Assembly (NCBI RefSeq): GCF_030264275.1
Contig: NZ_CP127166.1
Span: 1 to 40,000 of the forward strand
Length of the DNA: 40,000 bases
Origin: Marivivens sp. LCG002
GTDB taxonomy: Bacteria; Pseudomonadota; Alphaproteobacteria; Rhodobacterales; Rhodobacteraceae
Direction of reading: 5' to 3'
The notes under the pieces are model-generated. The model searched no databases, had not been told where the DNA came from, and worked only from the letters and a program-made list of their open reading frames with translations. This document shows positions 32,740-40,000 of the stretch, piece after piece. A program made the position numbers and the translations under genes. Every line of letters starts with the position of its first letter. Position 1 is the stretch's first letter.

Positions 32740-34845
32740 TTATCTCCCTAGAAGCAGCGATGCGGGATCGCGTTCGAGTTGGCGCGAGAGGGCTTCGACG
32801 GCGCGGGCCGCATCGCTCACATCGCGCAGGGCTCTGATGGTTTCGTCGCTGAAGTCCGACCGGTTGCCATAGCTGGCGATGACGCGCTCGGCGGTGGCGA
32901 GAACGCCTTTGAGCTGTTCGCTCAGGCGGGGCAGATCGGCCATGGTGACGCGGAAATCGCTGGCGGCCACATCGATGGATTCGGCGGCGGCCTGAGCCGA
33001 GTTCAGAGCGGCGTTGAGATTATCGACGGCACCGCCGCCGCGCAGTTCGGCCACGGCAAGGCGGACCTCGTCCAATGCATCGGTCAGCGACTGGGGCAGG
33101 GCGCGTGCGCCGTCGGTGTTGATGACCGCATCGGCAGAGGCAAGGAACGTCGTTGCTTGGGTGATAAGCGCCTCGGCCTCTAGGCTGTTCGCCTTAGCCG
33201 TGAGGGTGCGCAGGTCCTCGATCAAGGCGGGCACGTTTTCGGAGGCGGTCGACAGGTTGTTCGCCGTGGTTTCGGCGGCGGTCAAAGCGCGGGTGAGGGT
33301 GCCCGAGACATCGGCGCTGCGCAGTTCCTCGGTGATGGTGCGAAGATCGGTGATGGTGGCCCGCAGATCGGTCGGGATCGCCTGAAGATCGGGGCTGTTT
33401 ATCAAAGCGCTGGTGTCTTCAAGGAGGGTGCGGGTCGCGGGGGCCACGGTGCGAAGATCGGGATCGGCGGCAAGGTCTTCGATGCTGGCCATGGTCTTGA
33501 TGGCCTGATCAAGCAGCTCTTCGATCGGAAGCGAGTTGATCCGTTCGATCATGCCTTCGGCGGTGGCGGTGAAATCGGGGATGTTCGAGCGCACGGAGGG
33601 CAGGATTGGCTCGTCCTCGCCGCGCAGGATGAGCGAGGCATCGGGGGTGTCGTTCATCATGACCAACTCGACGATGAGCGAGGAACTAAAGATACCCGAG
33701 GTGGCCAGACGCGCCCGCATACCGTTTTCGACCGAGACCCGAAGGAAGTCGATGGTTTCCTCGGTGGTGGCGTCATTGGGCATGCCGAGACGCAGCGGAT
33801 CGAGGTTGAGCGAGGCAAGGAGCGTGATCGCCTGATCGGGGTTTTCGTCGTTTACTTGCGCACGGATTTCCGAGACTTCGCCGACTTCGATGCCTGCGAA
33901 CTGGACCGGCGCGCCGGGGGTGAGGCCGCTGACCGACTCGCCGAAGGCGACCGAGACGGCGACACCGTTCTGAACGCGACCGACAAAGATCGAGCGGCGG
34001 GCCTCGGCCTCTTCGTCGTAGATGTCGAAGACTGCGCTCGTGCTGATCGAACCGCCGTTCTCGAAGATCGAGTCAAAGGCGATGCCGCCCGAGAGGATCG
34101 TCGCGATGCTTTCCACGTTCAGGGCAAGGCCGCCGCTTCCGAAGGAGACGGAGAAGCCCGAAGTATCCCAGAAACGGGTGGCGGAATTGAGGAGCTTGTC
34201 ATGCGGGGCGTCGATATAGGCGTCGATCAGGATCGCATCGCCCGTTGACGTCAGGCGCGGGGTGCCCAGACGACCGACCTCGAGTCCGCGGTAAAAGATC
34301 GGAGCGCCCGCGCTGACCATCTGGCCGTCGGCGGCACGCAGCGTGATGCGGGTGCCTTTGTAATTGGGGAGAACCGAAGGCGGGGTCGATGCACCGTCGA
34401 AGCTGGTCTTTGCCGTTCCGATCCGGTCGTCCCATGCGCCTTGGATATAGACGCCCGATAGAACCGTGGAGAGGCCCGAAATGCCGCGCGCGCTTACCTC
34501 GGGTTCGACAACCCAGAAGGTCGCGTCTTCGTCGAGATAGGGCACCACGGCTTTGTTCACGCGGGCATAGACGATGACTTTGGTCAGATCTTCGGTAAAG
34601 TCGACGCGCTCCACCTCGCCGATGGTCACGTCGCGGTATTTGATGAGCGTTTCGCCTGCGGTAACGCCCGAGGCTTCGTCGAACAGAATCTCGATCAGAA
34701 CGCCACGGTCGGAAAAGCTCTGCCATGCCAGACCGAGCGCAAGCACGAGCGACAGGAGCGGCACGGCCCAAAGCGGCGAGAGATTGCGCCAAAAGCTCCG
34801 CTTGATCGGTTGAAGGTCCAATTCGGAAGGCTGTTGATCAGACAC
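32740..34845 (-). CDS. pqiB: PqiB-like MCE-domain lipid-transport protein
   Basis: 701 residues with one N-terminal transmembrane helix (LWAVPLLSLVLALGLAW) followed by tandem MCE domains; three can be made out (starting near VLIEILFDEASGVTAGE, GTRITLRAADGQMVSAGAP and RSIFVGRVQNGVAVSVAFGESVSGLTPGAP). A long helical, coiled-coil-like C-terminal half follows (ATTRTLLEDTSALI onward). This is the PqiB architecture, a periplasmic tube for moving lipids between membranes. The start is GTG 34845, which overlaps the PqiA stop by 8 bases; the in-frame alternative further up is a TTG at 34887. Confidence 0.88.
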   Translation of the reverse strand: MSDQQPSELDLQPIKRSFWRNLSPLWAVPLLSLVLALGLAWQSFSDRGVLIEILFDEASGVTAGETLIKYRDVTIGEVERVDFTEDLTKVIVYARVNKAVVPYLDEDATFWVVEPEVSARGISGLSTVLSGVYIQGAWDDRIGTAKTSFDGASTPPSVLPNYKGTRITLRAADGQMVSAGAPIFYRGLEVGRLGTPRLTSTGDAILIDAYIDAPHDKLLNSATRFWDTSGFSVSFGSGGLALNVESIATILSGGIAFDSIFENGGSISTSAVFDIYDEEAEARRSIFVGRVQNGVAVSVAFGESVSGLTPGAPVQFAGIEVGEVSEIRAQVNDENPDQAITLLASLNLDPLRLGMPNDATTEETIDFLRVSVENGMRARLATSGIFSSSLIVELVMMNDTPDASLILRGEDEPILPSVRSNIPDFTATAEGMIERINSLPIEELLDQAIKTMASIEDLAADPDLRTVAPATRTLLEDTSALINSPDLQAIPTDLRATITDLRTITEELRSADVSGTLTRALTAAETTANNLSTASENVPALIEDLRTLTAKANSLEAEALITQATTFLASADAVINTDGARALPQSLTDALDEVRLAVAELRGGGAVDNLNAALNSAQAAAESIDVAASDFRVTMADLPRLSEQLKGVLATAERVIASYGNRSDFSDETIRALRDVSDAARAVEALSRQLERDPASLLLGR

Positions 34846-35476
34846 GCGGCGTCTCTTTCTCTGTGTCCCAGATGGTTCTGGGGTCAAAACTCTGGGCGGA
34901 GATCATCGTGCACACGACCGAGACCGTAAAGGAAAAGGCCGCAATCCCCGGTGAAACCGTCACAATAAAGTCCATCTGGAGCAAGGCCGTCAGGATCGCA
35001 ACGACAAATACGTCGATCATCGACCAACGGCCGATGAATTCCACGATTTCATACATATGGAGCCGCCCCACATCGCGAGTGCGGATGCCCTTTTTCACCG
35101 ACCACGCGAGATAGGCGATGGCGATGAACTTGCCGATGGGAATGATAATGGAGGCGAAGAACACGACAAAGGCCACCCAAAGATCGCCGTGCTGGGCAAG
35201 GTCGATGACGCCGCCCATGATCGAGCTTTCGTGGGGGCGGCCGAATTGGGTCATGCGCAGCATCGGATAGATGTTCGCGGGCACATAGGCGATGAGACCC
35301 GCCCACCACCATGCCCAGACCTTTTGCAGGGCAAGGGTGTCGCGGCTTTGCAGGGTCGAGCCGCAACGGACGCAGAGGGCAACGCCTTGGTCGTGGACGC
35401 GACCGCAACGGGTGCATCCAACGAGACCTGCCGCGCGTGCGGTCAGTACAGACGTCGGTTTTCCAGTGTTTTCCAT
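34838..35476 (-). CDS. pqiA: PqiA-like membrane protein, second half
   Basis: 212 residues. A zinc-ribbon (CTRCGRVHDQGVALCVRCG) precedes a four-helix PqiA domain (LIAYVPANIYPMLRM, FVVFFASIIIPIGKFIAIAYLAW, IEFIGRWSMIDVFVVAILTALL). Escherichia coli PqiA has two such units in one chain; here they are two genes, this being the downstream one. The inner-membrane PqiA works with PqiB and PqiC in envelope lipid homeostasis. It overlaps its partner's 3' end by 34 bases, indicating coupled synthesis. Confidence 0.85.
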   Translation of the reverse strand: MENTGKPTSVLTARAAGLVGCTRCGRVHDQGVALCVRCGSTLQSRDTLALQKVWAWWWAGLIAYVPANIYPMLRMTQFGRPHESSIMGGVIDLAQHGDLWVAFVVFFASIIIPIGKFIAIAYLAWSVKKGIRTRDVGRLHMYEIVEFIGRWSMIDVFVVAILTALLQMDFIVTVSPGIAAFSFTVSVVCTMISAQSFDPRTIWDTEKETPRV

Positions 35477-36090
35477 ACGGTCAGCTTACACATAAAGGTG
35501 TCTTTGAGAACGGTGACGACGACAAGCCCGCAAAAGGCCCAGAAGGCGGGGCCGATGAGAACGGTGGCGAGACCCGTGACCTTGATCAGGGCGACGCCGA
35601 CACCGACGATGAAAATCTCGGCCATGGACCAAGGCGACAGGCGCTCGGCAAGGCGGAAGGCCTCGGGTGCATAGCGGGCGGGGTAATGTCCGAGCGACAT
35701 CGGCGCGAACACATAGATCAGCGCCATGAACCGCACCAACGGCACGACGATGATCAGCGCCCCCAAAAGGATCGCGACAGGGAGCATGAAGCCGTCGGAA
35801 AAGGCCAGCACCGCATCGAAGACCGAGGATCGCGTGATCCGCCCGCCTGCCTGAAGTTCGAGAAAGGGAAAGAAGATCCCCGCACACATCAGAACAAAGG
35901 CGGTGGCGGCGAGCATGAGGATCTGGGTCATCGCGCTTTTGCGGGGGCGCAAGAGGGTATGGCCGCAGCGCACGCATTTCGCAGCCATGCCGATGGGCAC
36001 GTCGGTTTCCTTGTGCAGCGCGTCACAGGTCGGACATGCGATAAGCCCGTTGGGGGACAGTTTGTCCTGATGGGCGTGAATGGGGTTCAT
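35443..36090 (-). CDS. pqiA: PqiA-like membrane protein, first half
   Basis: 215 residues: zinc-ribbon (CPTCDALHKETDVPIGMAAKCVRCG) then membrane helices (ILMLAATAFVLMCAGIFFPFLEL, VAILLGALIIVVPLVRFMALIYVFAP, MAEIFIVGVGVALIKV, VLIGPAFWAFCGLVVVTVL) of the PqiA family. ATG 36090 is the first sensible start; the open frame extends upstream without family sequence. It leads the pqiA-pqiA-pqiB-pqiC operon. The two PqiA proteins probably pair to form the equivalent of the fused enterobacterial protein. Confidence 0.85.
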   Translation of the reverse strand: MNPIHAHQDKLSPNGLIACPTCDALHKETDVPIGMAAKCVRCGHTLLRPRKSAMTQILMLAATAFVLMCAGIFFPFLELQAGGRITRSSVFDAVLAFSDGFMLPVAILLGALIIVVPLVRFMALIYVFAPMSLGHYPARYAPEAFRLAERLSPWSMAEIFIVGVGVALIKVTGLATVLIGPAFWAFCGLVVVTVLKDTFMCKLTVWKTLENRRLY

Positions 36091-36179
36091 ACGTGATTTG
36101 ATCCGTTTGCCTTGGTCTATTGTAGTCGGGGCGGCGGGGGGTGCAAGGCGGCATGGCTTTTGGCACGGCGGCTTTGCGC

Positions 36180-37652
36180 CTAGGTTGTCACGGACTGCGG
36201 GCCGAGGCGCAGGCGCATGGAGGCGCGCAGGCGGGTCGAGATGTGATCCACAACCAAGGTGAGCGCGGCCGACACCAGCAAAAGCACGACGACGCGGTCG
36301 AGACGGAGTTCCTGCACGTTCTTTTCGATGAAAAAGCCCAGAGTGCCGAGCCCCAAAAGGCCCATGATCGCGGAATCGCGGATGATGATTTCCCAGCGAT
36401 AGAGGCAGAGCGCCCAGATCGTCCCGCTCTGGCGCGGGAGGAGTTCGTAGCCCCAAAGCGAAAGGCCGCTTGGCGCATCGGGACGCAGAGCGAGGCCGCG
36501 GCTTTGTTGGCCGAGCAAATGGGCGATGATCGCGCCGTTATGGAGGCCAAGGGCAAGGACCGCAGGGAGCAGCGAGGGGCCGAGGATTTGAAGAAAGACG
36601 AAGGCCAGCATGTAATCGGGGATCGAGCGCAGGACGACGAACACGCCATGGGCGATGATCGAGCCGATGCGGCCCGAGACGCGGGGCACGAGCACAGGAA
36701 AGCCGAAGATCGCGATGAGCGTGGCAAGGGCCAAGGCGACTTGGGCAAGGATCACTGTTGTGAGCGTTCCGGGGAGGGCTTGGGTTTCGAGGAGTTTGGT
36801 CAGCCATGGGAGGAGCTCGCCGCCATTGCGGAGCGGGGCGGGGACGATGTCCTCGGTCAGAAAGCGGATCAGAGCGCCTTCTCCCATCGGGGGGAATTTC
36901 TGCAGGGCCAGAAGCCAGAGCGCGGCGACAAGGTAAAGCGGCGTCAGGCTCCACCGCATCCAGAGCCGCACGGGGAGGATCAGGGCGAAAAAGAGATAGA
37001 GGACGGCGGCGGCCTGAGAGTAATGGGCCTGACGGAAAAAGGTTTCGAGCAGATACCCGAGCGTCGGAAGGCCGATGAACCCAAGGACTGCCGAAGAGCG
37101 CAGCCCGCATTCGATGCGATAGAGCGCATAGGCTTTGATCTGGTCCCACGCGAGAGGGAGCCGCGCATAAAGGATGAGCGAGGTGCGCGGGGTCGAACGG
37201 GGCAGGGCGCTTGCCGCCGATTGGGGCGTTTCGCTCAAGAGGTCGGAAAAGACGCGGGCGAAGATGCCCGAATAGGGAATGCCGATCGCCAAGAGGCCCG
37301 TGAGGGGTCCAAGGCCCGTGACCTGCATGAGAAGGAGCGCCCAAAAGAGTTCGTGGATCGAGCGGAGCGTCACGCAGAACCCGCGCACGACGGGATTGGC
37401 ATAAAAGGGCGCAAGGACGAGGCCGATGGCGGCGGCGAACAGCACACCGACAAGGGCAAAGGCCACGGTGAGCGCTGCGCCCAGCCAAAGCCCGTCGGTG
37501 CCGAAGTCGGGGGTGAGAAACCCGCGCCCGAGTGCCACAAGCGTGTTCCACGGATCGGGGCGGTTGCTTTGAAGATCGGAGAGTCCGAGCGCAATGAGGC
37601 TGAGTGCAACAAAGGCCCAGAGGCCGAATTTGCGCGCACGGGCGGCCGTCAT
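36180..37652 (-). CDS. phnE: PhnE-type ABC permease, two permease domains fused
   Basis: 490 residues, roughly double the usual PhnE length. Two similar halves each contain several membrane helices and an ABC-permease coupling segment: first half LARLPLAWDQ-like region through ECGLRSSAVLGFIGLPTLGYLLETFF, second half CLYRWEIIIRDSAIMGLLGLGTLGFFIEKN. It forms the inner-membrane channel for the PhnD/PhnC system. Translation is coupled to phnC (ATGA). A GC-rich hairpin (arms at 36140-36149 and 36171-36180) covers the gene end. The substrate is inferred from the binding protein and could be phosphonate or another oxyanion. Confidence 0.82.
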   Translation of the reverse strand: MTAARARKFGLWAFVALSLIALGLSDLQSNRPDPWNTLVALGRGFLTPDFGTDGLWLGAALTVAFALVGVLFAAAIGLVLAPFYANPVVRGFCVTLRSIHELFWALLLMQVTGLGPLTGLLAIGIPYSGIFARVFSDLLSETPQSAASALPRSTPRTSLILYARLPLAWDQIKAYALYRIECGLRSSAVLGFIGLPTLGYLLETFFRQAHYSQAAAVLYLFFALILPVRLWMRWSLTPLYLVAALWLLALQKFPPMGEGALIRFLTEDIVPAPLRNGGELLPWLTKLLETQALPGTLTTVILAQVALALATLIAIFGFPVLVPRVSGRIGSIIAHGVFVVLRSIPDYMLAFVFLQILGPSLLPAVLALGLHNGAIIAHLLGQQSRGLALRPDAPSGLSLWGYELLPRQSGTIWALCLYRWEIIIRDSAIMGLLGLGTLGFFIEKNVQELRLDRVVVLLLVSAALTLVVDHISTRLRASMRLRLGPQSVTT

Positions 37653-38323
37653 GCGTAGAGCTCTGCGACCTGAGCGTCGGTGAGATCGACGGCGGCGAGG
37701 TCGAAGGTGATCCTCCCGCCTTTGAGACCGATGACGCGGGTCGCGTGGGCACGGGCAAGGTCTACGTTGTGGAGCGCCATGACCGAGGTGGAGAACCGCG
37801 CGTGCAACTGCTCGATCAGATGGTGGCCTTGGGTGATGTCCACCGCCGAGACGGGTTCATCGGCAAAGACCACCTCGCCGCCGCGATAGAGGGCGCGGGC
37901 GATGGCAACGCGCTGGCGCTGGCCGCCCGACAGCGTTTCGGCGGGTTTGCGGAGCATGTCGGGAAGACCGACCGAGGCGAGGATGGCCCCGACCTCGCTT
38001 CGATCCTTGGCCCGCGGATAAACCAGCGTGCCGAGGTTGCGGAGCGTGCCGAAGTCGTCGAGCCGCCCCGTATAGACGTTGTGGAATGTCGAAAGCTGGG
38101 GCACCAGCCCGAGATCCTGCGGCACGAGGGCCGCGCGGTGGGTGGTTTTTTCCACCTCTTCGCGCAGAGCGGCCAGAAGCGTGCTTTTGCCCGTTCCTGA
38201 CCGTCCCAGAAGCGCGATCCGCTCGCCGATGCCGACAGTCAGCGTGACATCGGTAAGGACGGGGGTTTCCCCCCATCCCAGTGTTCGCTTTTCCAGATGC
38301 ACGATCCCGCCCATCGTGCTCAC
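37649..38323 (-). CDS. phnC: PhnC-type ABC transporter ATP-binding protein
   Basis: 224 residues. Walker A is LLGRSGTGKST, the Q-loop segment ALVPQDLGLVPQLSTFHNVYTGRL is typical of PhnC, the signature is LSGGQRQRVAIARALYRGG and Walker B is VVFADEPVSAVD. It powers uptake by the adjacent permease and binding protein. The start taken is GTG 38323, overlapping the phnD stop as GTGA; ATG 38314 is an in-frame alternative. Confidence 0.88.
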   Translation of the reverse strand: MSTMGGIVHLEKRTLGWGETPVLTDVTLTVGIGERIALLGRSGTGKSTLLAALREEVEKTTHRAALVPQDLGLVPQLSTFHNVYTGRLDDFGTLRNLGTLVYPRAKDRSEVGAILASVGLPDMLRKPAETLSGGQRQRVAIARALYRGGEVVFADEPVSAVDITQGHHLIEQLHARFSTSVMALHNVDLARAHATRVIGLKGGRITFDLAAVDLTDAQVAELYA

Positions 38324-39168
38324 TCGAGAATGTCGAGTGCGCGCGCCGTGTCCTCGATCGGGGTATAAAGCGCGTTCGTGGCCTCGATAAAGGCAGAACG
38401 CGGGAAAGAGGCCAGAAGATCGGCGTCTGTCATGCCGAGCAATGCGGCCTGAACCTTGTCGGCGAATCCTTCGCCGAAGGTCGCATCGACATCACCGCGA
38501 ATGGTCCAGTTGTAATCAGGATAGGGCGGGGTCTTCCACAAGAGCGTGGTGTTCTCGGCCTCGGCGGTGCCGAGCGCGCTGTCGTAAACGGTGAAGTTCA
38601 GCGCACCGACCTGATAGGCACCCGAAGAGACAAGACGAAGCGTCTGGCCGTGATCGCCCGAAAAGCCGACCTCGGAGAAGAACTCGTCGGGGGCCATGCC
38701 TGTTTCCTGACGGATGTGGAATTCGGGCATGAGACGGCCCGAGGTGGAGGTCTGGGCCCCGAAGGTAAAGCTCATGCCTTGGGCCGCGAGGGGAAAGCCG
38801 TCGCTCGGTTCAAGGCCGGTTTCGCTGTTGGCGATGAAATAGGTGACAAAGGTTTCATCCTCGACGCCTTGGGCGATGGCGCGGGCGCCATCAACGGCAA
38901 GACGCGCCTGAACGCCCGAAAGTCCGCCGAACCAGCCAAGCTGGATCTGGTTGTTGCGGAACGCCGTGACCGATGCGGCATAGCTTTTGACGGGGACATA
39001 CTCGACGGGAACGCCGAGCTTCTCTTCGAGGTATTCCGCGACCTTGCCGAAGCGTTCGACCAGCTTGGTTTCGTCATCATCGGGGATGGCGGAGAAATAG
39101 AGCGTGTCCTGTGCAAGGGCACCGCCAGCAGCAAGAACAAAGGTAAGAGCAATTAAAGAAACACGCAT
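38320..39168 (-). CDS. phnD: PhnD-family substrate-binding protein (phosphonate, phosphite or putative selenate)
   Basis: 282 residues with a Sec signal peptide (MRVSLIALTFVLAAGGALAQ). The mature start DTLYFSAIPDDDETKLVERFGKVAEYLEEKLGVPVEYVPVKSYAASVTAFRNNQIQLGWFGGLSGVQAR is a PhnD-like periplasmic binding protein. The subfamily with FSAIPD and QLGWFGGLSGVQ resembles proteins annotated as putative selenate transporters, so phosphonate is not certain. ATG 39168 starts the signal peptide; a TTG at 39180 is less likely. It is first in the phnD-phnC-phnE operon. No C-P lyase, phosphonatase or selenium genes are in the window. Confidence 0.82.
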   Translation of the reverse strand: MRVSLIALTFVLAAGGALAQDTLYFSAIPDDDETKLVERFGKVAEYLEEKLGVPVEYVPVKSYAASVTAFRNNQIQLGWFGGLSGVQARLAVDGARAIAQGVEDETFVTYFIANSETGLEPSDGFPLAAQGMSFTFGAQTSTSGRLMPEFHIRQETGMAPDEFFSEVGFSGDHGQTLRLVSSGAYQVGALNFTVYDSALGTAEAENTTLLWKTPPYPDYNWTIRGDVDATFGEGFADKVQAALLGMTDADLLASFPRSAFIEATNALYTPIEDTARALDILE

Positions 39169-39246
39169 CACTTGGACCAATCAGTTCAATTCAGGATGCG
39201 GCGCGGATACCCCTTTGGGTCGGCAACTTGAAGTCACCAAAAGACA

Positions 39247-39266
39247 AAGGGGCCGATGGGCCCCTT
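39247..39266 (-). terminator. Hairpin terminator after the DUF1127 gene
   Basis: Perfect 8-bp arms AAGGGGCC and GGCCCCTT with loop GATG. On the minus strand the stem is followed by TGTCTTTTGG, a moderately T-rich tail. It lies 26 bases past the DUF1127 stop. Confidence 0.65.
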
Positions 39267-39291
39267 GAAAGTCGCCATGATGTGACGCCGC

Positions 39292-39495
39292 TTAGACAGC
39301 GTCGGCAGCCTGACGTGCGATGGTGTCGATGTCGGCGCGTGCGATACCGATGTCGGCAAGTTCACGATCCGTGAGCATTGCAAGCTCGGCATAGGCTGCG
39401 CGGTAAGCGGCGCGGCGCTCGAGAGCTTTGGACACGAGGGCGACGATATTGGAAACGCCGAAACCTGCTGCGGGAAGTGCGATTTGAAGTGCCAT
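39292..39495 (-). CDS. DUF1127 small protein
   Basis: 67 residues. The C-terminal MLTDRELADIGIARADIDTIARQA is the YjiS-like DUF1127 motif, an Arg/Asp-rich helix pair common in alphaproteobacteria and often stress- or phosphate-regulated; in some species these proteins affect RNA turnover. The N-terminal half has a short hydrophobic stretch (GFGVSNIVALVSKAL). GAAAGGAAAA provides a good ribosome site. It is monocistronic, with a hairpin terminator behind it. The specific role is unknown. Confidence 0.85.
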   Translation of the reverse strand: MALQIALPAAGFGVSNIVALVSKALERRAAYRAAYAELAMLTDRELADIGIARADIDTIARQAADAV

Positions 39496-39614
39496 ATGTT
39501 TTTCCTTTCGTTTTGGCCCCGTATCGGGCCCGTCTGATAGGAGTAATATCGGCGCTAACAGTCGATCCGAGTAGTGCGAGTCTTCTCAATGCTGCAATGC
39601 AGAAAGTGAATAGC

Positions 39615-40000
39615 TCAGGCCAGCTGCCCCTCGATCAGCGACAGGATCGCGCGGTCGTCGGGTTTGGTGCCCGAGCGATAGGTGTCGATCACGGTGCCGT
39701 CGGTGCCGATCAGCACCTTGTTGAAATTCCAGCGCGGCTGGAAATTGTAATCCGTCTTGAGCCAGCGATAGAGCGGATGCGCCTGCGGCCCTGTCACCTT
39801 GATGATGTCGGTCATCGGGAGGGTCAGGCCATAGTTCACATCACAGAACTCTTTCACCGCTGCGGCATCGTTCAATTCCTGTCTGAAATCATCAGACGGC
39901 GTCGCCATCACAATAAGCCCACGCGGCCCATAGGTTTCATGCAGCGCCTGAAGCGCGGCATATTGGGGCGTGTATCCGCATTGCGAGGCGGTATTCACAA
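39615..40000 (-). CDS. Glutathione peroxidase family protein (5' end outside window)
   Basis: The C-terminal 128 residues are present. The active-site segment NTASQCGYTPQYAAL has Cys where animal enzymes have selenocysteine, and the family WNFNKVLIGTDG motif with its catalytic Trp and Asn is present. It reduces hydroperoxides, often with thioredoxin as donor in bacteria. An internal ATG near 39998 is not the true start, since the conserved N-terminal strand lies further upstream beyond the window edge. It runs toward the DUF1127 gene, 119 bases away. Confidence 0.88.
   Translation of the reverse strand, partial: VNTASQCGYTPQYAALQALHETYGPRGLIVMATPSDDFRQELNDAAAVKEFCDVNYGLTLPMTDIIKVTGPQAHPLYRWLKTDYNFQPRWNFNKVLIGTDGTVIDTYRSGTKPDDRAILSLIEGQLA

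Noticed and set aside
30927-32837. Long open frame (about 636 codons) on the plus strand opposite nadA, nadB and pqiC
   Set aside because: It is antisense to well-recognised genes, is rich in His, Gly and Arg, and has no family motifs. It is a codon-bias shadow.
36141-37658. Long open frame (about 505 codons) on the plus strand opposite phnE
   Set aside because: A highly charged repetitive translation antisense to a clear permease; a shadow frame.
1-40000. tRNA, rRNA, insertion sequences or prophage
   Set aside because: Nothing with cloverleaf potential, transposase motifs or phage structural genes was recognised; DUF2793 alone does not indicate a prophage.

Overview
The window looks like part of an extrachromosomal replicon (large plasmid or chromid) of a GC-rich alphaproteobacterium of the Roseobacter/Rhodobacteraceae type. 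Pointers are the DnaA-domain replication initiator next to a parAB pair, the DUF1612-type regulator beside it, the DUF2793 and DUF1127 proteins, the GntR-controlled sugar-acid genes and the general gene style. I name no species. Gene density is very high: many neighbours overlap by 1-8 bases and several convergent pairs overlap at their stops.

Layout. (1) 1-7.7 kb, catabolism: the tail of a response regulator, an HpcH/HpaI-type aldolase, a sorbosone-dehydrogenase-like protein, a lipoprotein hydrolase, then a compact set (oxidoisomerase, DUF1537 kinase, FCD-type GntR repressor, RuBisCO-like protein) matching the oxidative D-apionate / 3-oxo-isoapionate route. An identical 12-mer sits in both divergent promoters of this set and is probably the GntR operator. 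(2) 7.7-20.5 kb, cell-surface polysaccharide: a GlfT2-like galactofuranosyltransferase, a secreted RTX protein, three sulfotransferase-like genes, UDP-galactopyranose mutase, a second GT2 enzyme, a DUF2793 protein and a kpsE-kpsM-kpsT export operon. Together they suggest a galactofuranose-containing, possibly sulfated capsule. (3) 20.5-25.6 kb, replication and partition: the initiator, a roughly 480-base origin-like region with iteron-like repeats, parA, parB and a DUF1612-type regulator. A perfect 16-bp palindrome (CTTCCCCGCGGGGAAG) occurs six times here and once at 8.7 kb, and is the probable centromere (parS). GC skew changes sign near 24.1 kb, as expected at an origin. (4) 25.3-28.6 kb, copper export: a CopZ-like chaperone, CopA with a textbook CueR operator, and CueR. 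(5) 28.6-32.0 kb: nadA-nadB-nadC, the complete de novo route from aspartate to nicotinate mononucleotide. (6) 32.2-36.1 kb: a PqiABC-type envelope lipid-transport operon with PqiA split in two. (7) 36.2-39.2 kb: a PhnD/PhnC/PhnE-type ABC importer with a fused permease, for phosphonate or a related oxyanion. (8) 39.3-40 kb: a DUF1127 small protein and the 3' part of a glutathione peroxidase gene.

The mix of housekeeping-like genes (nadABC, pqi) with an accessory capsule and catabolic genes around a replication origin argues for a chromid-like replicon, not a small dispensable plasmid; this is inference. No tRNA, rRNA, CRISPR array, insertion sequence or prophage was recognised.
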